Part shown: one piece after another, positions 16,047 through 25,111 of the stretch | Position numbering within the stretch: the first letter of the stretch is position 1 | How the letters are laid out: every line of letters starts with the position of its first letter | From: Sporomusaceae bacterium | Lineage (GTDB): Bacteria > Bacillota > Negativicutes > UBA1444 | NCBI GenBank assembly: GCA_018434355.1 | Contig: JAHDPL010000006.1 | Location: forward strand, 1 to 43,373 | DNA length: 43,373 nucleotides | Reading direction: 5' to 3' | The notes under the pieces: generated by a model | Seen by the model: only the letters and a program-made list of their open reading frames with translations | Databases searched by the model: none | Told to the model about the DNA's origin: nothing | Position numbers and translations under genes: made by a program

Positions 16047-18384
16047 CGATCGCGCCTCCTTCCTGCAAAGTCAAAGACAAGGGATTTCCTCGTCCCACAT
16101 AATCGGACATCTGGTAAATATTCAGCTTTGCGCCTGCTTGAATCACGCCGCCCTGCGCGGCAAAATCGGCGGCGGAATCGTCAGGGGAATAGACAAAACT
16201 CGGTTCTTCCACGAACCGACTTCGCAGCACCGCTTCGCCATAAACAATCTCCACGGTATACATCTCCCGCATTTCGGCCACCGGGATTTCTCCGCCCGGA
16301 GACGTCAGTTCCTGCCCCAGCCGGCTTCTGCGCCGCCAGCGATAGACGTTTCCTTCCACAGTCAACTGATGCGACGGTTGCACCGGTGAATAGGGCCGTT
16401 TGGTTTCGCCGCTGCAGACAAACACCTCTGGCAACACATGGGTCTCGTCCATGCCATTGGCCACCAGCTTGTACAGGATGCCGTACTGGATGTCCCGCGA
16501 CTGCAGCGGAACAAACGTCGATGCAGCGGGCAGCATAACCGCTTCTCCCGCCGCGTGGCCGGCAATGAAAGGCTCCGTCCCTTTTCGCCCACGCAGCAGT
16601 CTCGACAACCGATACGTCGACGGGGCGATCAGCTGGGCGTCAGCATACTGCACGACCTCATCCCCGATGACGATCGCGTTGTAGCCAGCCAGAACTTCGG
16701 CTTCGGGCCTGGACTGCAGCGCCAGACGGTTCAGCCGAACATCGACTGTATTTTCGCCGTCCCACAGCGTAGCCGGGCCTTCGCCCAGCACGCTCAGCGC
16801 CTCGCCGACGCCGCCTTCACGCAGCGTCGCCAGATAGCCGTAAGTCGCCCCGCCGTCCCGACTGGCAAGCAGATGAGCGAATCGCCATCCGCTGCCGCCG
16901 GTTGCCGACACATAGAAACCGAACTTGTCGTGCTCGTCCTGCAGCGCCGGCAGATTTTTAAATACCGCCGTGGTTATCCCTCCCACCGCTATCTCGCCGC
17001 TGTCCCCCGCCTCGCCCTCGTTGCCGCTGCGGCTTGACTGGAATACCGATTCGTCATAGGAATTGGCGGCGATCTCCACGCCGAAATCGGCTCCGATCGT
17101 CACTCGCCGCGCCTGAATGGCATGCACGATGCCGTTTTGCTCCACGCTGCCGGTATCGCCGGGCGCGATCGCCATCCACTTCGGTCCGGTTTTCAGCGTA
17201 TAGGAATTGCGGTTCACCCAGTCCCAGTAAAGCAGCCGGTCGGCAACCCGCGCCGCCTGATCGGCCGGAATCGCCACACCGGTTTCCACCGTTTCCGTCC
17301 GGTTCGCGCTGCCGTACTGCCGCACCGCGACCTGGGCATTGGTGTTGAAATCCTTGTTCGGGTCGATATGCTTCAGATACAGACGCCGGGGCAAATCAAG
17401 CTCCTTTTTGCGTTTCCAGGTCAAGGAGGCGGTTTCTCCGTCGTTCTTTTCGCCGTGACCCAGTTCGGCGGACAGCACCTGAAATGTTTTGGCTGGACGC
17501 TGCCAGGGAAAGAACACCAAGGTTCCCCCGTACTGCCGCCAGGTCACGCCGGCGATCTTGCAGATCTTGGTCAGCGCGCCGAGGTAATTGTCGGTGCCGG
17601 TGGCAAATCCGCTCACCGTACCGGGAACTTCCGTCACATCGATATCCCCGGCTAGTCCTGCGTCGGCGCACAGATCCCGGATGATCGCGCTAACGGCGAT
17701 GGGAGCCGACGCATAGCCGGTGCCGGTATACTGGCCGTTCTGGATCACTTCAAAATTGAAGCTGGGGATCCTGTTACCCCAGTTTTCCAGATTGAAATCA
17801 TTAAACACCGCGTAGGCGATATTTCGGTACGCCGGCGTGCGTCCAGCGCCCAGATGCGACTGCAGCAAGCTGGACGGCGGCTGGTCGCCGGTGCCGAGAA
17901 ACCCGGTGATGCTTGCGGATAGTGCGATGCTGGCCTCCTTGGTTGCGGCGGACGCACTGTCCGACAGATTGTAGATTAGCTTGTTGTCGGCCCAGATCTT
18001 GGAGATGGCGGCAATCGGCCCTTGGCATACCGCCAGGGCGAACGACGCCGAGTACCAGTATTCCGTGTAGGAGTAGCCGCCGCCTCCGCCGCCGCCCTTG
18101 CCTCCTCCGCCGCCGGAAGTCGTCCGGGCGTGCTCGGCCAGATCACTTGACCAGATGACGTTGCCGGGCAGCCGGTAGGTCCCCCAGACCCTGGGAATCG
18201 GCGAACCGTAGGAACTGCCGGACACCTGCAGGTCGTTCATGCGCGGGCCGAATTGCTCCGTCCGCTTGTTCAGGCCAAACACCTGCTGGTCGATCAGTCC
18301 GCCGGCAATCCCGGCTATCTGCAAGGCTAGCGTCGAGGTGACTCCCATGGAGGAGGCAATCATCGGCAGCAGAATCGTCGCCAT
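16039..18384 (-). CDS. Tail tip hub/host-specificity protein (GTA gp15-like)
   Basis: The 781-residue protein shares the layout of the large tail-tip hub of Rhodobacter gene transfer agents and lambda gpJ-like phages. An N-terminal hydrophobic glycine-rich region has GSSYGSPIPRVWGTYRLPGN (about residues 56-75). Next comes a poly-glycine linker (about 91-103) and the pattern YTEYWYSASFALAVCQGPI. The baseplate-hub domains follow (around DLCADAGLAG and LTKICKIAGVTWRQYGG) and C-terminal beta-rich, fibronectin-like parts end the protein. It forms the tip that contacts the host. It lies downstream of the NlpC/P60 gene in the GTA order. Unlike Rhodobacter gp15 it has no visible N-terminal glycosidase-like barrel; that type of domain is instead found two genes upstream. 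Confidence 0.78.
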   Translation of the reverse strand: MATILLPMIASSMGVTSTLALQIAGIAGGLIDQQVFGLNKRTEQFGPRMNDLQVSGSSYGSPIPRVWGTYRLPGNVIWSSDLAEHARTTSGGGGGKGGGGGGGYSYTEYWYSASFALAVCQGPIAAISKIWADNKLIYNLSDSASAATKEASIALSASITGFLGTGDQPPSSLLQSHLGAGRTPAYRNIAYAVFNDFNLENWGNRIPSFNFEVIQNGQYTGTGYASAPIAVSAIIRDLCADAGLAGDIDVTEVPGTVSGFATGTDNYLGALTKICKIAGVTWRQYGGTLVFFPWQRPAKTFQVLSAELGHGEKNDGETASLTWKRKKELDLPRRLYLKHIDPNKDFNTNAQVAVRQYGSANRTETVETGVAIPADQAARVADRLLYWDWVNRNSYTLKTGPKWMAIAPGDTGSVEQNGIVHAIQARRVTIGADFGVEIAANSYDESVFQSSRSGNEGEAGDSGEIAVGGITTAVFKNLPALQDEHDKFGFYVSATGGSGWRFAHLLASRDGGATYGYLATLREGGVGEALSVLGEGPATLWDGENTVDVRLNRLALQSRPEAEVLAGYNAIVIGDEVVQYADAQLIAPSTYRLSRLLRGRKGTEPFIAGHAAGEAVMLPAASTFVPLQSRDIQYGILYKLVANGMDETHVLPEVFVCSGETKRPYSPVQPSHQLTVEGNVYRWRRRSRLGQELTSPGGEIPVAEMREMYTVEIVYGEAVLRSRFVEEPSFVYSPDDSAADFAAQGGVIQAGAKLNIYQMSDYVGRGNPLSLTLQEGGAIGG

Positions 18385-18388
18385 ATTC

Positions 18389-18811
18389 TCAGTCCTCCAT
18401 GTCCGGATGCCGCCAGGCGGATATCAGCCGGCGTTGCCACATCGGATCCAGCGATACTTCCACCACGCCGAACTTGTCGACCGAATGGATCATCGTATCC
18501 GGCCCGGTCATGATGCCGATATGCTGCGGCTCCTTGTAGATCTGAAACAGCAGGATGTCTCCCGGCCCGGCCTCCTCGAGCGGAACTTCCCGCAGCCCCT
18601 TTTGCAGCTGCGAAATCAAATCGGCATACCCATAGGCCTGCGGGTAATTGTGCCTCAGGTCAAACCGGCTCAAATCCGCCCCTGACGCTCTGGCCACCTC
18701 GATCGCAAGTCCCACGCAGTCCACCCCCACCCCTTTCAGCCTCCCCTGATGGTGAAAAGGAGTCTTCAGCCAGCTTCGCGCACTGGCTACCACTTCATCC
18801 CGCTTCATCAT
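18389..18811 (-). CDS. NlpC/P60 family tail peptidase (GTA gp14-like)
   Basis: The product is 140 residues from the ATG at 18811, which overlaps the preceding stop as ATGA; 18808 is an equally close alternative. It is an NlpC/P60 cysteine peptidase with C32 (GVDCVGLAIEVA), H97 (EPQHIGIM) and H109 (TMIHSVDKF) as the likely catalytic residues, and the phrase AGPGDILLFQ before the histidine. In gene transfer agents and related siphophages this enzyme sits in the tail tip and cuts peptidoglycan peptides during DNA entry. Its place between the DUF2163 and hub genes matches that order. It has no signal peptide, as expected for a virion protein. Confidence 0.88.
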   Translation of the reverse strand: MMKRDEVVASARSWLKTPFHHQGRLKGVGVDCVGLAIEVARASGADLSRFDLRHNYPQAYGYADLISQLQKGLREVPLEEAGPGDILLFQIYKEPQHIGIMTGPDTMIHSVDKFGVVEVSLDPMWQRRLISAWRHPDMED

Positions 18812-21516
18812 TGTCCACCCCGCCATAATACCTTGTCGGCTCCCGGCAAATGCGGGAATCCCCTGAAATTGGCCACGTTGCCGAACTTGTCGCTGCAGGT
18901 CGCAAGCGATTTGTCGCAGCCTTTGACGATGGAAAAGGAATCCCCAACAGCCATCGTTGCTGGCGGCGGCAAACACAGATGCACCTCCAGCCCGGCCGGT
19001 CCGTTCAGCACCTTCTGCACCTCCACGCCAAACCCGGCATTGGCCCCGCCGGTCCACAGCAGTTTTCCCAGCGAATAGTCCGCTGTGATGTTAAGGTTTG
19101 CAATCGTGAACAGCGTAGCACTCTCCACCGTTTCGACGCTGCCGGTCTCAACATTGCCGCTGCCGGGACCTATGGCTACGCCGCACTTTTCATCCCCCAG
19201 ATCGCAGGTGCACTCCGGGGTGGTCTCCAGACCATAGGTCTGCTCGAGCGCGGCGGACAGCCCTTCGATCTGGGTGGAAAAGCTGCCGCCGGATACATCG
19301 ATTTCGCCAAGCCGTGCCTTCAGCAGATACGTCAGCTTGCCATCCGGATCCTCCGGGTCGGTGGCATACAGCTGAACGGTGGCATGGTCATATTTGCCCA
19401 GCAGAATGTCCATCTCCGTAATCTCCTCACTTGACATCGCCCCATTCAGTTCCACATTGTCAAGGCCCGATTCGCAGCTATAGGTCAGAGCAGTCCGCGT
19501 AAAGCCGGCTTCCGCCTTGAACTCGCCAAGGCCCTCGACCTGAACGTTTCGGTCATAGTCGGTATATCGAAACACCTGACCATCGGTCCGGGTAAGTCGC
19601 CACAGCGTGCAAAGACTCATCACATCACCTCCGCTAAGCATGGATAAGGGAAACGGTCGGAGCGCCCCAGCCGCCACCCTCTGCGGCCGCCAGCCATCAC
19701 GGCGGATTTGCGCCCCGGCCCAGATGAAGCTCGGCATGCCGAGTTGGTCAGCTCTGGCTGCCGCCCGGTCAATCCGCGTCCACAGGCCGATGCCTGTCCA
19801 GGGGTCGTTCTTTAGGACAAAGCCGGCAAAATAGTCGGTTAACGCCGCCGGATAGCCGAGTTCCTCCTCAGCAAAGCCAAACACCGAATCATGTTTGGGA
19901 TCGGCGTCAATCACCCAGTCGTAGTCCTCGACCTGAAAAAAATCCAGCTGCGGATAAGCCCAGTGGCTTTGCGGAAAGTTCGCCGCCCGCATCATCGCTC
20001 CGACCCGGTTCGGATCCAGCACCGTCGGCGGAAAAAACAGCACCGCCATTTTGGCGCTTGGATAAGTCTGCCGCACATGGTCGCGCAGCATCCAGGTAAA
20101 TTTGCCGATCTGCTCTCCCAGCCACGCCGCCGCTTCCATATCATAGGGCTCAGTCCACATGCTGGAGTAGACAGGCAGTTCCCGCCCCTTCTCCTGCCGG
20201 AACGCCTGTTTGGTCGCATCGTCATAGAAACAGGGCGAGCCTTGCGATCCCGGCCCTGTAATAAAAGCCTGACTCCACCACCAGGGTTCGCCGTGCTGCA
20301 GCACAACCGGCAGTCCTGCCGCCGCTTGCAGATCGGCAATCTTCCTGGCGTAACGCTGATAATATTCCTTTGCCTGCGGATGGCAAAAGCTGACGAACTT
20401 TGTCGCCGGCGTCCAGCCGGATTTGGCCTCCACCCCTTGCCAGTCTTTCTGCCGCCAGCTCATCGGGCAGTCCACCGACTCCATCGACAGCGATCCGATG
20501 ACCTCCTGATAACCGTAAACCTTGGCAGTGCCGAAAAAGCCGGCGAGCCAAGCTTCGGCGCAGCGATTCAGCGGCGGGTCAGTCAGTTGCTGGTATTCAT
20601 AGTCCAGCAGTTCATGCCGCGCAAGACCCGGCACCGGTTCTGGTTCTGCCTGGCCGGCTACCGGCACGAAACTACCCGACTCCTGATACGGCACCTTGTC
20701 GTAGTAATGGGAGGCTCCGATGTATAGGTTTATCCGCCCGCGAAATCCCAGCGCATGGTACTGCTTGACCAGGCGCTCCGGCGTCACGTTGTAGTTGTCG
20801 TCGTAGCCGTCGGCCATCTTGTACGGATGGACCGGCAGAGTCTGTTCACCGCCGATCTCTTTTGCCCCGGCAACCGACCAATTGGAAAAATTGGCCCAGA
20901 AATAGTGGCTGCCACCCAGCGGATATTTCGAATTGGTTTTTCGCAGCGCTGGCGGAAACACCCATAGCAGTTTGGTAATCGTCGCCGGGTCGATCCTGCG
21001 CCAATCCTCGCGCGGCCACCAGCCCCGCTCCTTGTCCATCAAGAGATAGTAGTACTCATACGGGCGATACCCGGCGTACAGATTGTTGAAGTCAATCACG
21101 ACGCGGCCGGTGCTGAAACCCGCTCCGCCGCCGCTGCGACCGGCAGGAAACCGGCTGCTTGTTCCGTGTTCCCATGGTTCAATGGGCCGGTCCACAATGT
21201 AGTTGTATAGCCGGACAAAGTGGATACCGACCGCCGTGTACACTGTCAGCGACGGAGCGTATTCATACGGAAGTTCGGTTAATAAGCCGCTCTGGGCGTA
21301 GTCATAGGAAAGCACTACATTTGTGAAGTCCGGCTGCGTCTTGTACCGTAGCGCCTCATGCGACCAATCGTCGACCACCTTGTACATCATGCCGCCCATG
21401 TCGCCGTAACTGCGAAAATATCCCTCCAGCGACAGGCTGTTTTCGCTGGAGACAACGCTCATCATCATCTCCTTGTTGAAGTCGGCCTGCATGAGGATTG
21501 GATCAAGCTGCTTCAT
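18808..21516 (-). CDS. Tail protein: N-terminal TIM-barrel-like domain fused to DUF2163 and BR0599-type C-terminus
   Basis: The product is 902 residues from the ATG at 21516, which overlaps the DUF2460 stop as ATGA. The last 270 residues (from about 632) match the DUF2163 tail protein of gene transfer agents: LCTLWRLTRTDGQVFRYTDY, CDLGDEKCGV, LLWTGGANAGFGVEV, and the C-terminal signature GCDKSLATCSDKFGNVANFR. The first 620 residues are an addition. They look like a glycosidase-type barrel, with alternating strands such as GRINLYIGASHYY, LPVVLQHGEPWWW (acid near residue 408), KMAVLFFPPTV, LDFFQVEDYDWV (acid near 525) and MPSFIWAGAQI. These acids sit where family-A glycosidases have theirs, but activity is only a guess. 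RcGTA carries its TIM domain on the hub protein, so the fusion here is unusual. Confidence 0.72.
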   Translation of the reverse strand: MKQLDPILMQADFNKEMMMSVVSSENSLSLEGYFRSYGDMGGMMYKVVDDWSHEALRYKTQPDFTNVVLSYDYAQSGLLTELPYEYAPSLTVYTAVGIHFVRLYNYIVDRPIEPWEHGTSSRFPAGRSGGGAGFSTGRVVIDFNNLYAGYRPYEYYYLLMDKERGWWPREDWRRIDPATITKLLWVFPPALRKTNSKYPLGGSHYFWANFSNWSVAGAKEIGGEQTLPVHPYKMADGYDDNYNVTPERLVKQYHALGFRGRINLYIGASHYYDKVPYQESGSFVPVAGQAEPEPVPGLARHELLDYEYQQLTDPPLNRCAEAWLAGFFGTAKVYGYQEVIGSLSMESVDCPMSWRQKDWQGVEAKSGWTPATKFVSFCHPQAKEYYQRYARKIADLQAAAGLPVVLQHGEPWWWSQAFITGPGSQGSPCFYDDATKQAFRQEKGRELPVYSSMWTEPYDMEAAAWLGEQIGKFTWMLRDHVRQTYPSAKMAVLFFPPTVLDPNRVGAMMRAANFPQSHWAYPQLDFFQVEDYDWVIDADPKHDSVFGFAEEELGYPAALTDYFAGFVLKNDPWTGIGLWTRIDRAAARADQLGMPSFIWAGAQIRRDGWRPQRVAAGALRPFPLSMLSGGDVMSLCTLWRLTRTDGQVFRYTDYDRNVQVEGLGEFKAEAGFTRTALTYSCESGLDNVELNGAMSSEEITEMDILLGKYDHATVQLYATDPEDPDGKLTYLLKARLGEIDVSGGSFSTQIEGLSAALEQTYGLETTPECTCDLGDEKCGVAIGPGSGNVETGSVETVESATLFTIANLNITADYSLGKLLWTGGANAGFGVEVQKVLNGPAGLEVHLCLPPPATMAVGDSFSIVKGCDKSLATCSDKFGNVANFRGFPHLPGADKVLWRGGQ

Positions 21517-22100
21517 ACTCTCACGCCTACCAGCGGAATCTGCTCCCACTGCGCGATTTGGTCCGTCACCATCGTGGCTGGCAGATAATCCAGATCAAAC
21601 CTGACCGGCACGTCAAACTCCGCCGTGAGCGTAACCATTCCGCTCTGGGCTGAAGCTACGGCACCGGTGTTCAGATTGACTGCGGCCGAACTGTCGACGA
21701 CGCCGTTCACTTTCACAACCACGGTACCGGCCACCAGCTTCCGGATGGTCCGCTGCACAGAAAGTCCCTCAAAGTGATAGCTTTTGCTTGCCTGCAACAG
21801 ATTGCCGCCGGTGCTCTGGCCAAGTACGCCGTCCACGATCCGGTAATCCGACCAGTCCTTGAACCGGAACCCGCTCAGCTTGCCGCGCGCGATCCGGTGC
21901 AGGGCGATGATTTTCTCCCGCTGCTCGTGGGTCAGGGCAAAATAGTCGAAGGCGTACTCACAAAGCGGTTCGCTCCAAGTCTGGATTCGCTGCTCGCCGC
22001 CGCCGTCCGCCCGGTGGATCAGGGTGCGGAACCGGGCTCCGCCGGTCGCGTTATGGCTGATGTCGACCGGAAACCGCACCTCCAAAAAACTGGCTATCAT
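21513..22100 (-). CDS. DUF2460 tail protein (GTA gp12-like)
   Basis: The 195-residue protein matches DUF2460: an N-terminal FLEVRFPVDISHNATGGARF, the central FDYFALTHEQREKIIALHRI, and GFRFKDWSDYRI, followed by beta-rich segments. In the Rhodobacter gene transfer agent the homologue joins the tail tube to the tip hub. The gene lies between the tape measure and DUF2163 genes, overlapping the latter by 4 bp, in conserved order. An AGGTGAA site precedes the ATG at 22100. Confidence 0.85.
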   Translation of the reverse strand: MIASFLEVRFPVDISHNATGGARFRTLIHRADGGGEQRIQTWSEPLCEYAFDYFALTHEQREKIIALHRIARGKLSGFRFKDWSDYRIVDGVLGQSTGGNLLQASKSYHFEGLSVQRTIRKLVAGTVVVKVNGVVDSSAAVNLNTGAVASAQSGMVTLTAEFDVPVRFDLDYLPATMVTDQIAQWEQIPLVGVRV

Positions 22101-22110
22101 CTTTCTTCAC

Positions 22111-24771
22111 CTACCGAATGCTTCGTTTTGCCTGGTCGATCAGCTGCCGCTGACTCCTTCGGAAACTGTCGGCGTCCGGGGTGCGGATGTTGAACACCAC
22201 GGTGGAGGCGCGCTCTCCTTGCGAAAGCATGCGCCGCGTTTCCGGCGCAGCATGGATCCGTCCGCCCCGGTTGAAGTTGACCAGCTCAGGACCGCGCTCG
22301 CCGACCAGCGCAAGTCCTCCGGCATACTCACCGCCAAGGGCGAATTTCGGAATCCGAATGCCCGGCGTTTTGCCGTTTGCCGCAGCGCCGCCGAACAAGC
22401 CGCCCATGCCGCCAAAAATCGAGGTCATGATCTGGCTGGCCAGCCACTGCGCCGCAATGTCGGCGATAATTTTAAGAATCCGTTTGCCGAGGTCGCTCCA
22501 GGCTTCTCCAATCGATTTCGTGCCGCTGATGACATCGGAGAAAAAGCCCTGCAAACCATCATAGAGTCCGTTTGTGGTTTCAGCCATATAGCTCATCGCG
22601 CTGCGGTGGGCATCCTGCCAAATCTTGTAGTACGCGTCGATGTACTGCTGTTTTCCGGCCAACTGCTGAGCCTGCAGCGCCTGTTCGGTGGACAGTAGTT
22701 CCCGCACTCGCTGCATCTCTCCGTCAGCGCGGGCCCGGTCAAGGTCTTCCTGAAATTTGGTCCGCGCGTAGTGCAGGTCCTGGATTTTTTGGTTCTTCTC
22801 CTGTTCCACTGTAATCTGCTCGGCAGCGATTTGGCGCTGGAAGGTGACAAAACCGCTCTCTGTCATTTCAAACTGGATGCCGTTTGCGGTCCAGGCAGCG
22901 CGAAATTGTTCCTGCTGCGCTTTGGTGGCCGAAGCGTATTCCGCGCTCCAGTCGCGGTATTTGCGCCGGATGGCTTCCATCTGCGTGGTTGCATCGGTTT
23001 CGATCTCAAATTTTTGCTTTTCCACGCCAACTAGGCCGATGCTACCAAGTTTTTGCCGCAAGGCCCGCGCCGCATCCGCCGCCTGGTCCCAGATGCTGTT
23101 TTTCTTTTTCGCTTCCTCTGCCGCGATTTTCTGCCGGCGGATCGAGTAAGTCGCCTCCAGCCGCTCGAGATCGCGCTGGTAGTTTTCATTGGCGGCCAGT
23201 GTTTCCTCAAGCACCGCCAGCTGCTGCGCGCGCCAGCGTTCCAGTTGCTCGACCTCCGTTTTTGTGGTCTGCACCCATTGGTCTTCGATCGCTTTACTGA
23301 CCTGTTCGGCTTTTTTCACCAGCTTGTCCCAGTCGCCTGCGCCGCTGCCGGAGGCCGCCGCATTGCCGGGTCCGCCGGACAGGCCCTTGAACGTGGCATT
23401 CAGCTTGGCGGCGGTATTTTTCAGTTCCTTGACGCCGCTTGTCAGCTTTTCCTTGACTCCGTCAAAGGCCGTCTTGATGCCGCCGGTCGCAGCTTTCACC
23501 CGCTCTGCCGCAGCGGCCGCGTCACTGCTTGCGCTTGCGGCGCTTTCCGAAAGACCGGCAAGCCAGGTTGCCGCCGCGTCCTGCAGGCCGCCGCCAAAAA
23601 GTCGCAGCAGCGGCATAACGGCAGAGATTACGCTGGCTACGCCGCCAAATACCAGGGCTTTTAGCTGCGCCCATTTTTCCTGGGTATAGGCGACCGCTGC
23701 GGTCCAGACATTGCCAAACAATTGCCCGAGCGGCTCCCAGGCCTGCCAGATCACCCAGGCTACCGCCCCCAAGGCCGCGCCGGCGGCAAGAAGCGGAGCG
23801 AGCGGCGCAAGTGCCGTCCACAAGGAAACGCCAAAAGACACTATCGCCGGAATCGCCGCGCCGAGAAGCGCCCCGGCCACAGCAAAAATGGCAAGCGACA
23901 GTTCTTTGGGAATCAAGTCGCGCAGCGCCGCGTTGATCCCGTTGTTTTTGACATAACCGGCAAACGCATCGAGCGAATCGGCCAGCGCCTTCATGCGGGT
24001 TTTCAGGTCAAGGGATTCGATCAGCTTGTCGCCCATCTCCCGCATAACAGCGGCCACGTTGTCCTTGATGGTCGAAAACAGGCCGGGGATTTCCTGCGAC
24101 AAACCTTCCATGCCGCCTTTGAACCGGTTCTGCATTCCCGTTAAAATTGCGTTGATGCCTGTCGTACTGTCGATTGCGCCGGACTCGGCCAGTTTCATCA
24201 CGGTAGGAATGTCTTTGCCAATCGCGTCGGCAAGGAATTTCCAGGCCGGTACCCCGGCTTCGGCCAGCTGGCGCATCTCTTCGCCGGACACCTTGCCTTT
24301 GGCCTGCATCTGGCCGATGGCAAGCGTCATACGGTCGATGCCCTCCTGGCCCATGCCAAGCATCGCCGCCGCGTCGCCAATGGCCGCCATCATCGGGATG
24401 ATGTCCTGCACGGCAAATCCATAGGCGAGGAGCTTCTTCGATGCCGTAACGAGACCCGGCAGTTCGAACGGCGTCTCCGCCGCAAACCGGGCGAGATCGC
24501 CGAGGAATTTCTCCGCCTTCTGGCTATCCCCCAGCAGTGTGGAGAAGGCCTTTTTGTTGGCCTGCATATCGGCAGCCATCTTGATGCTGGCGATCCCGAG
24601 CGCCCCCATGGCGGCGGTCATGGCGGCAAAACCGGTAACAATGGACTCGGACATGGCCATCGCCTCTTGCCCCAGTCCTTTTTTCAGCGCCCGCCTGGTG
24701 CTTTCCCATTTTTTTAGAAAATCCGAGTTGTCGCCGCCGATAAAGATCGTCATTGCCGCGTTGCCGGCCAT
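22111..24771 (-). CDS. Tail tape measure protein
   Basis: The 886-residue protein sets tail length and is threaded through the tail tube. It has the tape-measure N-terminal domain (MGALGIASIKMAADMQANKK, then TPFELPGLVTASKKLLAYGF and MGQEGIDRMTLAIGQMQAKG). Hydrophobic segments follow (about 290-340 and 370-395) that may enter the host inner membrane, then long charged coiled coils (about 490-745). The C-terminus (LGKRILKIIADIAAQWLASQ) is a common ending of the family. At 886 residues the predicted tail is of ordinary siphovirus length. It follows the chaperone pair, as in lambda-like operons. Confidence 0.9.
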   Translation of the reverse strand: MAGNAAMTIFIGGDNSDFLKKWESTRRALKKGLGQEAMAMSESIVTGFAAMTAAMGALGIASIKMAADMQANKKAFSTLLGDSQKAEKFLGDLARFAAETPFELPGLVTASKKLLAYGFAVQDIIPMMAAIGDAAAMLGMGQEGIDRMTLAIGQMQAKGKVSGEEMRQLAEAGVPAWKFLADAIGKDIPTVMKLAESGAIDSTTGINAILTGMQNRFKGGMEGLSQEIPGLFSTIKDNVAAVMREMGDKLIESLDLKTRMKALADSLDAFAGYVKNNGINAALRDLIPKELSLAIFAVAGALLGAAIPAIVSFGVSLWTALAPLAPLLAAGAALGAVAWVIWQAWEPLGQLFGNVWTAAVAYTQEKWAQLKALVFGGVASVISAVMPLLRLFGGGLQDAAATWLAGLSESAASASSDAAAAAERVKAATGGIKTAFDGVKEKLTSGVKELKNTAAKLNATFKGLSGGPGNAAASGSGAGDWDKLVKKAEQVSKAIEDQWVQTTKTEVEQLERWRAQQLAVLEETLAANENYQRDLERLEATYSIRRQKIAAEEAKKKNSIWDQAADAARALRQKLGSIGLVGVEKQKFEIETDATTQMEAIRRKYRDWSAEYASATKAQQEQFRAAWTANGIQFEMTESGFVTFQRQIAAEQITVEQEKNQKIQDLHYARTKFQEDLDRARADGEMQRVRELLSTEQALQAQQLAGKQQYIDAYYKIWQDAHRSAMSYMAETTNGLYDGLQGFFSDVISGTKSIGEAWSDLGKRILKIIADIAAQWLASQIMTSIFGGMGGLFGGAAANGKTPGIRIPKFALGGEYAGGLALVGERGPELVNFNRGGRIHAAPETRRMLSQGERASTVVFNIRTPDADSFRRSQRQLIDQAKRSIR

Positions 24772-24775
24772 GTCC

Positions 24776-25111
24776 TCACCCCACTTCCGCCATCAGTTTC
24801 GCCAGTTCCGTCTTTGCCTGTTCACTGGTCTTGATTGCCACTTGTTTCTTTTTTGATTCGATTCCCAGCAGCATGTCCACGGTAACCGGGCGCTTCAGTT
24901 CATGGCTGGCGCAGGTGTTAATGACCGGTGCGACCAGACAGGCGGCGGCTCGTTGTTTTTCTTCGCTGCGCCACTTGTAGCCTGTAACCATTTGCGCCAG
25001 TTCCTCCGGCGTCAACCGGCCAAACTCCCACGGCTTTAACTGAAGCGCCCCATAGGCAATGGGGGCTACGCAGGCAATCCACTCGGCTACCGTGGTAATG
25101 GCTGGTTTTCC
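24776..25111 (-). CDS. Tail assembly chaperone, T part (made by -1 frameshift)
   Basis: A TTG at 25015 would start a 79-residue protein, but the frame is open further upstream, to about 25111. The extra part reads ITTVAEWIACVAPIAYGALQ, which is protein-like and continues straight into the annotated part. This frame is -1 relative to the preceding chaperone gene, whose stop lies inside the overlap. That is the G/GT arrangement of siphophages, in which ribosomes slip to make a fused chaperone that recruits tail tube to tape measure. The end (LLGIESKKKQVAIKTSEQ) is charged. Spacing to the tape measure gene is 4 bp. I favour the fusion over an independent TTG start. Confidence 0.65.
   Translation of the reverse strand, partial: GKPAITTVAEWIACVAPIAYGALQLKPWEFGRLTPEELAQMVTGYKWRSEEKQRAAACLVAPVINTCASHELKRPVTVDMLLGIESKKKQVAIKTSEQAKTELAKLMAEVG

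Noticed and set aside
16128-17684. Plus-strand frames opposite the tail hub gene
   Set aside because: Arginine-rich low-complexity translations typical of the antisense of GC-rich coding DNA.
18075-18115. Short GC-rich repetitive tract
   Set aside because: It encodes the poly-glycine linker of the tail hub protein, not a DNA repeat element.
22024-24424. Several long plus-strand frames opposite the tape measure gene
   Set aside because: Antisense shadows of a GC-rich gene; compositions dominated by arginine, proline and serine, and no ribosome binding sites.
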